DNA from: VBOC01 sp964512655
GTDB taxonomy: Bacteria > Bacteroidota > Ignavibacteria > UBA10030 > SZUA-254
Length of the DNA stretch: 64,000 bases
Assembly: GCA_964512655.1 (NCBI GenBank)
Contig: CAZEJT010000008.1
Span: 52,101-116,100 of the forward strand
Reading direction: 5' to 3'
The stretch's first letter is position 1, and each line of letters opens with the position of its first letter. Shown here one piece after another: positions 30,295-38,678 of this stretch. Below the pieces are notes generated by a model, which worked only from the letters and a program-made list of their open reading frames with translations, ran no database searches and was not told the origin of the DNA. Both the position numbers and the translations under genes were made by a program.

Positions 30295-31209
30295 ATGAAA
30301 CGCCCAGGATCTGGATGTACTCTCGCCCTCCTTCTGCTATCGATCGCAATCCTCTCCAACGGATGCGGGCCCCGGTCGCACTCTGCGGGGACAATCCGGG
30401 TGATAACGGTCGAGGGCGGGCAGAAGTTATTCGTCGATGGCCGCTTGAGAGCCTATGCCGACACCTCGACGTGGGAATCCCGTCTAAAATACGCGGCGGT
30501 CATGAATCTCCCCATGCGGTTTTTCAAGGCTCCCGGCCGTGCGCTCATCATCGGTTCAGGAGCCGGGTCACTCGTCAGAAACTACTCAAAGAAAAACTGG
30601 AAAGTGGATTCGGTCGAACCCGATTCCACCCTCACTGCGCTTGCCGGCCACTCGTTCGGCCTGCGCGCCGACGAAGGAAGGACCTTTCATCAGAGTGGAA
30701 GGGCGTTTCTGGAAACGAGTACAGAGCGTTACGAAGTGATTCTTCAGGATCTGGTGGGCGCCGAAGCCCCCGATCCCCGGCTCGTTACCTCAGAGTTTTG
30801 TGGGATGGTGAAGGCACACCTTGATCCGGGAGGAATCTTCGCTCTTTCGTTTGAATGCGCGGGCTGGCAGGCGGAGATAGTCCGGTCGATCGCTGCGACT
30901 CTCGGGCATGAGCTTCAGAAGGTCATTGTTCTCCCCATAGCGGAGCCCCCCAACCGGTTCTGCAGTATCGTCCTTGTCGGCACCGCCGGGGAATTCCCCG
31001 GGCTTGCGCAGGAACTCGATCGGAACGCGGAACTCGATCCCGAATGGCGCTTCGGTCCTGCATATCAGGAGACTCACGCGTGGGACAACCGTTTCGAACT
31101 ATCAGCCGGGGAAGGCGCGATACAAAGCGATGCGCACAACACGCTCGGGCGCCTCTTTAAAGCTGTCGACGACTCTGCCCGGGCACAGGGTGAGGGCTAT
31201 CTCCCCTGA
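30295..31209 (+). CDS. Exported spermidine-synthase-like SAM-fold protein
   Basis: 304 residues. The N-terminus (CTLALLLLSIAILSNGC) is a signal peptide with an imperfect lipobox ending at Cys24. The body is a class I methyltransferase/aminopropyltransferase fold: GRALIIGSGAGSLVRNYSKKNWKVDSVEPDSTLTALAGHSFG (glycine loop and acidic strand end), then YEVILQDLVGAE and HLDPGGIFALSFE. The order and spacing resemble spermidine synthases, but the catalytic Asp motif (DxxD) after the fourth strand is absent. A SAM-type enzyme outside the cytoplasm would lack cofactor, so it may bind another ligand or be a non-enzymatic relic. ATG 30295 starts just before the signal peptide; upstream extensions are repeat sequence. 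Confidence 0.6.
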   Translation: MKRPGSGCTLALLLLSIAILSNGCGPRSHSAGTIRVITVEGGQKLFVDGRLRAYADTSTWESRLKYAAVMNLPMRFFKAPGRALIIGSGAGSLVRNYSKKNWKVDSVEPDSTLTALAGHSFGLRADEGRTFHQSGRAFLETSTERYEVILQDLVGAEAPDPRLVTSEFCGMVKAHLDPGGIFALSFECAGWQAEIVRSIAATLGHELQKVIVLPIAEPPNRFCSIVLVGTAGEFPGLAQELDRNAELDPEWRFGPAYQETHAWDNRFELSAGEGAIQSDAHNTLGRLFKAVDDSARAQGEGYLP

Positions 31210-31225
31210 GCCCATAAACGCGACA

Positions 31226-31251
31226 AGGGGCGGTTGTTATAAACCGCCCCT
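31226..31251. terminator. Bidirectional hairpin between convergent genes
   Basis: Perfect 10-nt arms AGGGGCGGTT (31226-31235) and its complement (31242-31251) around a 6-nt loop, in the 41-nt gap between two convergent genes; the right arm ends at the stop of the minus-strand gene. No T-run on either side, so it is a hairpin in the place of a terminator and not a canonical one. Confidence 0.5.
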
Positions 31252-31628
31252 CATCTCATGGGCTTGATCGCTCCGGTCTCGTCAATTCTTACCGGGTAGC
31301 CTTCCAGGACTCCCGGAATCTTCTGCTCCAGCTCCTTCGTCTTCCGGGCCACCATGACGCCGATGCACGCCCGGCCGTCGTCAAGAGCTCCGACATACAC
31401 CCCCACCACACCCGGGAGCGACATCAACTCCTTGGTATGCTCATCCTTCACCAGGTTGATGTCACGTGTGGGCGCCTGAGTCTCCCGCCGTTCACGCTCG
31501 TCTCCGGACCTGCAAGAAGGGATTAGCGCAGCTACGAGTGTAGAAACAAGCGCGGCGACAAAGAGCCGCCGGCCTGATTCCTTACTGGCCGACCATTCCC
31601 GCCCCGCCGCCGATCCAGTTGAGCACAT
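31251..31628 (-). CDS. Small lipoprotein equal to the N-terminal domain of the neighbouring protease
   Basis: About 125 residues from ATG 31628, overlapping the protease gene end by 47 nt. Signal ends in a lipobox-like LIPSC. The mature part (VKDEHTKELMSLPGVVGVYVGALDDGRACIGVMV, then IPGVLEGYPVRIDETGAIKPM) lines up with the N-terminal domain of the upstream trypsin-like protein (IQDRHTSALMSDKNVVGTATGLTEDGRVAVLVLL, IPKNLDGVPVVSEVVGRIRPL): shared HTxxLMS, VVG, DGR, IPxxLxGxPV and GxIxP. So it is a stand-alone copy of a propeptide-like domain. A role as inhibitor or chaperone of the protease is inference. The start is uncertain, since no ribosome site stands out. Confidence 0.65.
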   Translation of the reverse strand: MCSTGSAAGREWSASKESGRRLFVAALVSTLVAALIPSCRSGDERERRETQAPTRDINLVKDEHTKELMSLPGVVGVYVGALDDGRACIGVMVARKTKELEQKIPGVLEGYPVRIDETGAIKPMR

Positions 31629-32724
31629 CGTTAATCGGATTGGCAACCGCGATCGATGAGCTCCCCGCATAGAGAAGTCCGACCGCCCTCGGATTCGTGG
31701 AGACGTCTTCCACCATCAAGGAACCGGAGTCTCCCGAAATGAGGAAGCTGCCATTATGGCCTCTGCCCCTGTTATTAACGAGAATCTGCCCGGTAAAGGT
31801 CTTTGTAAAGGCGACTCCTCCGGCGCATTCGTTATCGTACTGGACGCTGATCGTGGCGTTGAGGCCGTTGACGCTGTTGCGCGTCAGGCCGCTCGAGCGG
31901 CCGCTTTTCTTGACCGCCTGCCCGATGAATGCTCCGGTCGTGCTGGCCGAGATTGTGCCCACCTCAAGGATCGATCCGTCGGTACTGACCATTCCCGAAA
32001 TGACCTGAGCGTAGCCGACATCAACGTTCGCCCCCGGCAGGCTCCCGGAGCCGGAAAGGGTTGCAACATTCTGCGCGTTGTTTGCATTACAGCTGATGTC
32101 CACCATGCCGGGCTGTATAACGGGATCGCCCGCGGTGGCGACTCTGCCGTTTCCGCCGGCAACGATGTCGCCCCAGAACACGTGATAATTGCTCAGGACG
32201 TACTGCGTGCTGCCGATATGAATCAGCGAGCCGAGCGTACCGCTGCAGCAGTAGCCGTTGGCGAGGTCGTATCTCCACCCGCCCGAAGTGCCGAGCTGAA
32301 TAGGAGGAGTTTGCTTCACCTGATGCGCCGTGGCGGCGAGAGGCCTGATTCTTCCCACAACTTCGGAAACGACGGGAACTCCGTCAAGATTCTTGGGGAT
32401 TGAGAATGTTCCCCGTGCGTCCTTCGGGGCGGCGACTTCGAGGAGCACAAGCACTGCGACCCTTCCGTCTTCTGTGAGGCCCGTCGCGGTGCCCACAACA
32501 TTCTTGTCTGACATAAGCGCCGAGGTGTGGCGGTCCTGAATCGCCATGACGGCCTTGACCTCGGGGCTTTCCTTGCTCAACGTGAGGGTCCGAGGAGCGG
32601 CGGCCGGCGCGCTCGCGCTCTCTTGCCGTTCAGAGCAGCCCGTCAGAATCATCGACGCCAGCATGGCTAACGCGATGATGATCGCCGCGGCCAGTGACGC
32701 GAATCGGTACGTATGGTTCGTCAT
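31582..32724 (-). CDS. Trypsin-fold serine protease lipoprotein
   Basis: 380 residues from ATG 32724, with AGGAG 7-8 nt upstream. Signal peptide with lipobox ILTGC, then an alpha+beta N-terminal domain of about 80 residues (IQDRHTSALMS to GRIRPL). The chymotrypsin-like domain follows, with a full catalytic triad: His181 in LSNYHVFWGD, Asp235 in NVDVGYAQ and Ser333 in ISGDSGSLMV. A cysteine pair (GYCCSG) and TGQILVNNRG support an extracytoplasmic protein. It would be a membrane-anchored, outward-facing protease, perhaps kept inactive by its N-terminal domain. The next gene encodes a free copy of that domain. It has its own strong promoter. Confidence 0.85.
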   Translation of the reverse strand: MTNHTYRFASLAAAIIIALAMLASMILTGCSERQESASAPAAAPRTLTLSKESPEVKAVMAIQDRHTSALMSDKNVVGTATGLTEDGRVAVLVLLEVAAPKDARGTFSIPKNLDGVPVVSEVVGRIRPLAATAHQVKQTPPIQLGTSGGWRYDLANGYCCSGTLGSLIHIGSTQYVLSNYHVFWGDIVAGGNGRVATAGDPVIQPGMVDISCNANNAQNVATLSGSGSLPGANVDVGYAQVISGMVSTDGSILEVGTISASTTGAFIGQAVKKSGRSSGLTRNSVNGLNATISVQYDNECAGGVAFTKTFTGQILVNNRGRGHNGSFLISGDSGSLMVEDVSTNPRAVGLLYAGSSSIAVANPINDVLNWIGGGAGMVGQ

Positions 32725-32798
32725 AGTAGAACTCCTACGATTTGGTGTGGTAAACAGGGGTCCGCCGAGGGCGGCCGGGTAAAAAAAAGAGCAGACAA

Positions 32799-32827
32799 AT
32801 GATACCACTTTCGGGAGGAATTGTCAA
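32799..32827 (-). promoter_or_regulatory. Strong predicted promoter of the trypsin-like lipoprotein gene
   Basis: TTGACA (32827-32822), 17 nt, TATCAT (32804-32799) on the minus strand. Predicted start near 32792, leader about 68 nt. The leader includes a T-run and a GC-rich CCGCC/GGCGG hairpin (about 32762-32776), which could act as an attenuator or stabiliser. Confidence 0.65.
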
Positions 32828-32898
32828 TATCGCGCGTCAACCTTTCATGCACGCGCGGCGCCAGTGTGACGCCCAACACCCCTAAACGGGTAAATCCC

Positions 32899-34962
32899 TC
32901 ACTTTACCTGGCTCCCCGCCCCGATCTCCTTCTCCGGGGTAAGTATCGTCAACGTTCCGTCATCGTCCGATGCCGCCAGAAGCATCCCCCTCGATACCTC
33001 CCCCCGAATCGTGGCAGGGGCGAGGTTCGCCACGACGACGATGCGCTTGCCCACAAGCGACTCAGGCTCGTAGTGCTGGGCGATCCCGGCCACGATCTGG
33101 CGCTGCTCGGAGCCGAGGGATACCTCAAGTTTCAGCAATTTATCCGATTTCGGAACCCGCTCGGCGCGGATGACCCGCGCGATCCGCAGGTCCAGCTTCC
33201 TGAAATCCTCAATCCCGATTTCCTGCCTCCGGCCGGAGCCCTGTTGTGGAGGGGCTGGAGCCGCAGGAAGCTTACTTTTGAAGCCTGCGATCACCTCATT
33301 CTCGATCTTGGTGAAGAGGATCCCGGGAGCGCCGAGAGGGTGATGGTCCTTCAGGAGCACGGTTCCGGCGCTCGTCCAGCCGTCGGCGGAGGGCGATCCG
33401 GAACAATTGAGCATGTTCCAGATCGACGCCGAGGTGAACGGGAGGACCGGCTCCATGAGAATCGCGATCGCCCGCACCGCCTGGAGGCAGCGATTGATCG
33501 TCACCGCACAGCGTTCGGGATCGCTTTTCAGGCTTTTCCACGGCTCCTGATCGTTGAAATACTTATTGCAGAACCGGACGAGGTTCATCACCGCGAGGGT
33601 CCCCTCCTTGAACTCGTACCTCCCGAAGCATGTGCCTGCTTCGGCCGCCGCGGCCGTGATCTCTTTGAACGGGCTGCTTTCCTTCGGCACCTTCCCGCCC
33701 GGAGGGACCTTGCCGCCGAAGTTCCGGTGAGCGAATGTGAGCGTACGGTTCACAAAATTGCCGAGGATATCGGCCAGCTCATTATTTGTCCGGGCCTGAA
33801 AATCGCTCCAGTAAAAATCGGCATCGCGGTATTCCGGGAGGTTCATGGTGAGAGTGTACCTCAGCGTATCGGGAGGGAACGCATCGAGGAAGTCATCGAC
33901 GTCGATTCCCCAGCCCCGGCTCTTGGAGAATTTCTGCCCCTCGAAATTCAGAAACTCATTCGCTGGAACGTTGGCGGGGAGGACGAATTTCTCCTCATGA
34001 TGCTCGTTCCATGCCATCAGCATCGCGGGAAAGACGATGCAGTGGAACACCACGTTGTCCTTGCCGAGGAAGGCCACGTACGATGTCTTCTCGTCGAGCC
34101 AGTATTCCTTCCAGCGCTCCGGCCGGCCTGCGGAGGCCGCCCATTCTTTCGTGGAGGAGATGTATCCGAGCACCGCGTCGAACCAGACATAGAGGACTTT
34201 ATCCTCGAATCCTTTCAGCGGCACCCTGACGCCCCACGAGAGGTCGCGCGTGACCGCCCTGTCCTGCAGCCCTTCGGCAAACCAGCTCCGGCAGTACCCG
34301 AGGACGTTCTCCTTCCAGGGGTCGCGCTTATCCGCCGCTTCGATGTAGCGCTGGAGCTTCTCCTGGTAGCTTCCGAGCGGAAAATAAAAGTGCGTGGTTT
34401 CGCGGAGCGCTGGAGTGGCTCCCGTGAGCTTGCTCCTGGGGTTGATCAGATCGGTCGGATTCAGGTATGTGCCGCAGCGCTCGCACTGGTCGCCCCGGGC
34501 TTCGGGATTGCTGCAGACCGGGCAGGTGCCTTCCACGTAGCGGTCGGGCAGAAACATCCCGGCCTTCTCGTCAAAGAACTGCTCCTCTTTCTTTTCAATG
34601 AGGATTCCGGCCGAGTGCAGCGCGAGGAAGAACTCCTTCACGGTTTCATGGTGGATGGGGAGCGACGTCCGCGAATAGTTGTCGAAGCTCACCCCGGCCC
34701 GGGCAAATGCGGTCTTGTTGAGCGCGTGGTACCGGTCGACGATCGCCTGCGGCGTCGTGTTCTCCTGCTCCGCCGTAATCGTGATCGGGACGCCGTGCTC
34801 ATCGGAGCCGCAAATGAAGAGCACGTCGCGCTTCATCGAGCGCTGATACCTGGCATAGATATCCGCCGGAAGGCCCGCGCCCGCCAGGTGGCCTAGATGG
34901 ATCTTGCCGTTGGCATAGGGCAGCGCGGCGGTAATGAGTATCCGCTTTTGTGAGCTCTTCAT
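32899..34962 (-). CDS. metG: Methionyl-tRNA synthetase
   Basis: 687 residues. Class I signature ALPYANGKIHLGHLAGAGLPADIYARY (HIGH as HLGH) and the KMSKS loop as GQKFSKSRG. A four-cysteine zinc knuckle (CPVCSNPEARGDQCERCG) lies in the connective domain. The C-terminal 110 residues after a proline-rich linker form an OB-fold tRNA-binding domain (DLRIARVIRAERVPKSDKLLKLEVSLG). This is the long E. coli-like form. It lies 33 nt after holB in an Omp85-holB-metG run. Confidence 0.97.
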   Translation of the reverse strand: MKSSQKRILITAALPYANGKIHLGHLAGAGLPADIYARYQRSMKRDVLFICGSDEHGVPITITAEQENTTPQAIVDRYHALNKTAFARAGVSFDNYSRTSLPIHHETVKEFFLALHSAGILIEKKEEQFFDEKAGMFLPDRYVEGTCPVCSNPEARGDQCERCGTYLNPTDLINPRSKLTGATPALRETTHFYFPLGSYQEKLQRYIEAADKRDPWKENVLGYCRSWFAEGLQDRAVTRDLSWGVRVPLKGFEDKVLYVWFDAVLGYISSTKEWAASAGRPERWKEYWLDEKTSYVAFLGKDNVVFHCIVFPAMLMAWNEHHEEKFVLPANVPANEFLNFEGQKFSKSRGWGIDVDDFLDAFPPDTLRYTLTMNLPEYRDADFYWSDFQARTNNELADILGNFVNRTLTFAHRNFGGKVPPGGKVPKESSPFKEITAAAAEAGTCFGRYEFKEGTLAVMNLVRFCNKYFNDQEPWKSLKSDPERCAVTINRCLQAVRAIAILMEPVLPFTSASIWNMLNCSGSPSADGWTSAGTVLLKDHHPLGAPGILFTKIENEVIAGFKSKLPAAPAPPQQGSGRRQEIGIEDFRKLDLRIARVIRAERVPKSDKLLKLEVSLGSEQRQIVAGIAQHYEPESLVGKRIVVVANLAPATIRGEVSRGMLLAASDDDGTLTILTPEKEIGAGSQVK

Positions 34963-34995
34963 GAAACGCCTTTCATGTGCGCACCGGTGGAACTC

Positions 34996-36138
34996 CTACG
35001 GGAGGGTGCGCGGGTACGATTCTTCAGACGGGGCGATGCTCTCCCGCAACGCGAGGGCGAGATTGAGCAATACGAGTGGAATATACACATTTCTGCCGAT
35101 AAGGGAAACGGCGCGATCAAGGGCCTGCTCGGCCGAAGCGAGGTCCATGGCGCCGTATCGCACCACAAACTTGCGGAGCGCTTCCCGGTCTTCTTCGGAC
35201 CCTCCCCCTGCCTGTCCCTCCCTCACCATCATCGCATCGCGGAGCCATTCCCGGAGAAGTGAGAGGAACTCCTCCATCTCCTGGCGCTGGTACCGTTGCC
35301 CGACGGCATCGATCGAGCGGACGACTTCCTCGCGCGATGTGCGGAGCGCGGCACGCAGGAAATCGACGGCTTCGCGCCGCTTCTCTCTCAGCCCCGTCCG
35401 GATGCTCTGGAGCGCCCTGCTGTAGCTTCCGTTCGAGACGCGGGCGGCAAGAAGCGCGTCAGGGGCTTCGACCCCCCGCGACTCGAGTGCGGCTCCGATC
35501 TCTTCCGCGGATATCGGGGATAGTCGGAGGGGCTGGCAGCGGGAAACTATGGTCGGGAGGAGAAGGTCGGGAGAGTCGGTCGTCAGCAGAAGAGTCGTAT
35601 CCCCCGGCGGCTCCTCGAGCGTTTTCAAAAGGGCGTTCGATGACTCGTCGCCGAGCCGCTCGGCGTCGAACAGGAGGAAGACCTTGCGTCCCTCCTCAAA
35701 TCCCGTCAGCGACGCTTCCCTCCGCATCTCCCGTATGCTGTTGATTTTGATCGTGTTGCCGCGCGGCACGGTGATGCGGTGGTAGGGATTCTCCGCTTTT
35801 AACCGCAATTGTTCACGGACCGCTGCGACGTCTGACTCGGAGAGTTTCGCCAGCGGAGAGTCGCCGTATTTTTCATTTCTCCCCACCGGGAGCGCCATGA
35901 TCACCTTCAGATTGGGGTGCTGAAGAGTCCGGGATCTCGCACAGCTCCTGCACGCCCCACAGGCCTCGGTCCCGCCCTTCTCGCAGAGGAGGGCCCTGGC
36001 AAACTCAATCGCGAGTGCATCCTGGCCGGAACCCTCGGGTCCGGAGAAGAGATACGCATGCGCCACCCTCCCGGAACGGATCACTCCTTCGAGGATCTCG
36101 ATCGCCCGCCTCTGCCCTACGACTGCTTCCCAGCTCAC
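34996..36138 (-). CDS. holB: DNA polymerase III subunit delta prime
   Basis: 380 residues of the clamp-loader AAA+ family. MSWEAVVGQRRAIEILEGVIRSGRVAHAYLFSGPEGSGQDALA is the typical N-terminus. The Walker A lysine is Gln here (GSGQDA), as expected for the non-hydrolysing delta prime. A C4 zinc module is present (CEKGGTEACGACRSCARS). SNALLKTLEEPPGDTTLLLTT and IVSRCQPLRL complete the pattern. GTG start. It follows the Omp85 gene by 12 nt. Confidence 0.93.
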   Translation of the reverse strand: MSWEAVVGQRRAIEILEGVIRSGRVAHAYLFSGPEGSGQDALAIEFARALLCEKGGTEACGACRSCARSRTLQHPNLKVIMALPVGRNEKYGDSPLAKLSESDVAAVREQLRLKAENPYHRITVPRGNTIKINSIREMRREASLTGFEEGRKVFLLFDAERLGDESSNALLKTLEEPPGDTTLLLTTDSPDLLLPTIVSRCQPLRLSPISAEEIGAALESRGVEAPDALLAARVSNGSYSRALQSIRTGLREKRREAVDFLRAALRTSREEVVRSIDAVGQRYQRQEMEEFLSLLREWLRDAMMVREGQAGGGSEEDREALRKFVVRYGAMDLASAEQALDRAVSLIGRNVYIPLVLLNLALALRESIAPSEESYPRTLP

Positions 36139-36150
36139 GGCCCCGGCCTT

Positions 36151-38253
36151 TCAGAATGCATGGCCGATGCCGAAATGAAACACGCCGTTCGAAAGCGTTT
36201 CTCCGAAAAATCTCCGCTTAAAGATCGTCTGCTTGCCCGCCTCCTCTTTCGGATCATAGACGCGGATGCCGTAGTCGAGCCGGAAGGGTCCGAAATACGT
36301 GTCGTACCGGAAACCGACTCCGGCCGCCACGGCGATATCGCGCATCCTGAAATCGGTGATGTCGCTCCAGAGGTTTCCGAAATCGAGAAAGTAGACACCC
36401 CAGATATTGTCCAGTCGCAGGTAACCAAGTTTCCCGAAGCCGCGGAAATGATTGACGCGCATTTCCACGCTCCCTTCGAACTCGAAGTTGCCCCCGAACG
36501 GCAGGAGGGCGTCGGGCATCGCGCCGAGTTCGCGCGCACGCCATCCCCGGATGCTCCCGCTCCCCCCCGCGAAGAATCTTCTGTTCAGCGGGATGCTTAC
36601 GTCTCTCGACCTGCTCTCGCCGTACTTGTCCTCGTCCCCGGCCTTCAGCTTGAACGCAAGGATGTTGTAGCCGGTGGAGGTCAGATCCCTGTACCACCGG
36701 CCCATGAGCGTAACCTTGTAGTACTGCGTGAACGGAAGACCCGCCCGGAGCCCGGGAAAGACCTCGGGAAGAATCCCCGACTCTTCGAGCGTCATGCCGG
36801 TGAAGAAACCCGCGGAAGGCGAAAAGATGTCGTTGGTCTTGTCGCGCTGGAGGGCGAGGGTGAGGATCGAATTGAACTGCGGCTGGTTCTCGTCGCGCAG
36901 ATTCGCGAGCACCTGCTCGGGCTGGGGGGTCTCGGGGAGTATTTCCGGCCGCACCTTCTCCAGCGTCCATTCCGCCGAACCGTACGTGTAGGTGGCAAAC
37001 TGCTTGGTGAGTCCAAACTTGTTCTTGAGGATGGAAAGGATGTAAAACTTCTGTTTCTCAGCGCTCACCGCCATCGTCCAGGTGCCGCTCAACGTACGGG
37101 TAAACAGATAGGGCTGCTGAATCTGAAACTGAAGCTCGGCCGCCCCGACAACCGTCGTGTCGCGGAAGCCCGTGCCTCCGAACACCGCGCTGATGGATTG
37201 GGTGCGCACCCTTGAGCGGGCGGTGAAGAGCCGTCCGTCTCCGAGAAAGTTCCTGTTGGTGAATGCGAGTCCCACGCCGAGGTTGAACTCGTTGTTCTCG
37301 TCGGAGACAAGGACCTCGGGAGAAAGTTCGTTCCGGGCACGCGGCCGCACCAGGACCTCCATCGGGACAAGCGATACTGCGGAGCTCTCGGGGAGGGGGC
37401 CGTGGTCGATGGTCGCCGATTCATAAAGGCCGAGCCGGTTGAGGTTCCGCTCGCTCGAGAACTGCTTTTCACGGCTGTAGAGATCTCCCGGCTGAAAATC
37501 GAGCTGACGGATCGCGAGGTTCGGCGTGAGATCGTCGCGCTCAGGCTCGACGCGCACCGTGATCTCGCCGAATTCGAAACGCCGCCCGGTCTCATAGGTG
37601 AACCTCAGGAGAAAATTCCCGGTCGAGAGAACCCGGAACGCTCCGGACGCTTCGTAATCGAACCGCGCGGCCGGGTAGCCGTTATTGACGAGGATATCGA
37701 GCACGCGCCGGATCTCATTCGATCCGCTTGCGCGTTCGTACGGCATCCCCTTCTGGATCATGGGCTCTTTGAAGATCTTTTCCCTGACATCCTCCGACAC
37801 CTCTTTCAGCCCTGCCGTATGCACGCTGTCGACGAGAGACCGCTTTTTCTCGTCGATGGTAAAGAGCACGTCGATGCGCTGGGCCGATGAGTCGAGCCGG
37901 TACGATCCGCCGATTACGGCGTCGTAGAACCCTTTTTCCTGGTAGAAATCGACGAGCCGCTTCTGGTCCGATTCGAGGAGGGCCGGGTCGAAAAATTCCG
38001 GTTTGGACCCGAATTTCTCTCCGAGCGTCCGGTACAGGAACTTCGAGATGCCGCTCGGGGTCGGTTTGGTTTCTACGACCTCGGCGAGGGTTCCTTCGGG
38101 AAATGTCTTGTTGCCCGAGAACTCGATGTGACGCAGTTCGATCTGGGTTTCATCGGGGGGTGATTGAGCGGCGGCACCGCCCGGGATCAGGAGGGGCGCC
38201 GCAATGAGCCGGGCGAAGATGGCCGCTGTCCGGCAAATGCATGCAAGCCTCAC
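36151..38253 (-). CDS. Omp85 (BamA/TamA-type) outer-membrane assembly protein
   Basis: About 700 residues: signal peptide ending GGAAAQS, POTRA-like repeats (IELRHIEFSGNKTFPEGTLAEVVETKP; DVLFTIDEKKRSLVDSVHTAGLKEV; FEFGEITVRVEPE), then a 16-strand barrel ending GVFHFGIGHAF with terminal Phe. The barrel carries FAGGSGSIRGWRARELG, the conserved substrate-lid motif of Omp85 proteins, and GVGFRYDTYFGPFRLDYGIRV near the end. It inserts barrels or translocates proteins. With about three POTRA-like repeats it fits TamA-like or accessory paralogues better than a five-POTRA BamA. The GTG at 38253 with GGAGGG 5-6 nt upstream is the likely start; the longer frame to 38328 crosses a terminator. Confidence 0.9.
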   Translation of the reverse strand: MRLACICRTAAIFARLIAAPLLIPGGAAAQSPPDETQIELRHIEFSGNKTFPEGTLAEVVETKPTPSGISKFLYRTLGEKFGSKPEFFDPALLESDQKRLVDFYQEKGFYDAVIGGSYRLDSSAQRIDVLFTIDEKKRSLVDSVHTAGLKEVSEDVREKIFKEPMIQKGMPYERASGSNEIRRVLDILVNNGYPAARFDYEASGAFRVLSTGNFLLRFTYETGRRFEFGEITVRVEPERDDLTPNLAIRQLDFQPGDLYSREKQFSSERNLNRLGLYESATIDHGPLPESSAVSLVPMEVLVRPRARNELSPEVLVSDENNEFNLGVGLAFTNRNFLGDGRLFTARSRVRTQSISAVFGGTGFRDTTVVGAAELQFQIQQPYLFTRTLSGTWTMAVSAEKQKFYILSILKNKFGLTKQFATYTYGSAEWTLEKVRPEILPETPQPEQVLANLRDENQPQFNSILTLALQRDKTNDIFSPSAGFFTGMTLEESGILPEVFPGLRAGLPFTQYYKVTLMGRWYRDLTSTGYNILAFKLKAGDEDKYGESRSRDVSIPLNRRFFAGGSGSIRGWRARELGAMPDALLPFGGNFEFEGSVEMRVNHFRGFGKLGYLRLDNIWGVYFLDFGNLWSDITDFRMRDIAVAAGVGFRYDTYFGPFRLDYGIRVYDPKEEAGKQTIFKRRFFGETLSNGVFHFGIGHAF

Positions 38254-38288
38254 CCTATCCCTCCGGGGACGGGTGTGGGCACCCCCAA

Positions 38289-38322
38289 CAAAAAACCCAT
38301 CCGCGGCGCAACGGGATGGGTT
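38289..38322 (-). terminator. Intrinsic terminator after the DUF2795 gene
   Basis: On the minus strand AACCCATCC (38322-38314) pairs with GGATGGGTT (38302-38294) across an 11-nt loop and runs into TTTTTTG. This is a canonical rho-independent terminator, placed between the DUF2795 stop and the Omp85 start, so the two are separate units. Confidence 0.8.
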
Positions 38323-38368
38323 CCGCATCCAATCTAGTGATGGTTTTCAGTATCGGACGTCCGGACGG

Positions 38369-38593
38369 TCAGTATTCGTTTTCGTCTTCGAAGAAGAAAT
38401 CTCCATCGGTGGGATAATCCGGCCAGATTTCCTCCATATTCTCATACGGCTCATCCGCATCTTCCAGTTCCTGGAGATTCTCGATCACTTCGGCGGGAGC
38501 TCCCGTTCGCATGGCGTAATCGATGAGCTCCTCCTTCGTGGCGGGCCATGGAGCTTCATCAAGATACGAAGCGAGTTCCATCGTCCAGATCAT
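38369..38593 (-). CDS. DUF2795 family small acidic protein
   Basis: 74 residues, very acidic. It matches the short DUF2795 form common in the FCB group: SYLDEAPWPATKEELIDYAMRTGAPAEVIENLQELED followed by EEIWPDYPTDGDFFFEDENEY. The first part is a helix-turn-helix-like domain; the tail is rich in Glu, Asp and aromatic residues. The function is unknown to me. It has its own terminator downstream and appears monocistronic. GAGGAGAG upstream gives the start. Confidence 0.9.
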   Translation of the reverse strand: MIWTMELASYLDEAPWPATKEELIDYAMRTGAPAEVIENLQELEDADEPYENMEEIWPDYPTDGDFFFEDENEY

Positions 38594-38678
38594 ACTACTC
38601 TCCTCGACCTTCCGGTTGCATCACTACAAGTAACAGTCACCCATTCTCAAAAGTTCGTCAATCCCGCTCTGCGGGGGC

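Noticed and set aside
32821..34896. 691-residue plus-strand open frame
   Set aside because: Antisense shadow of metG.
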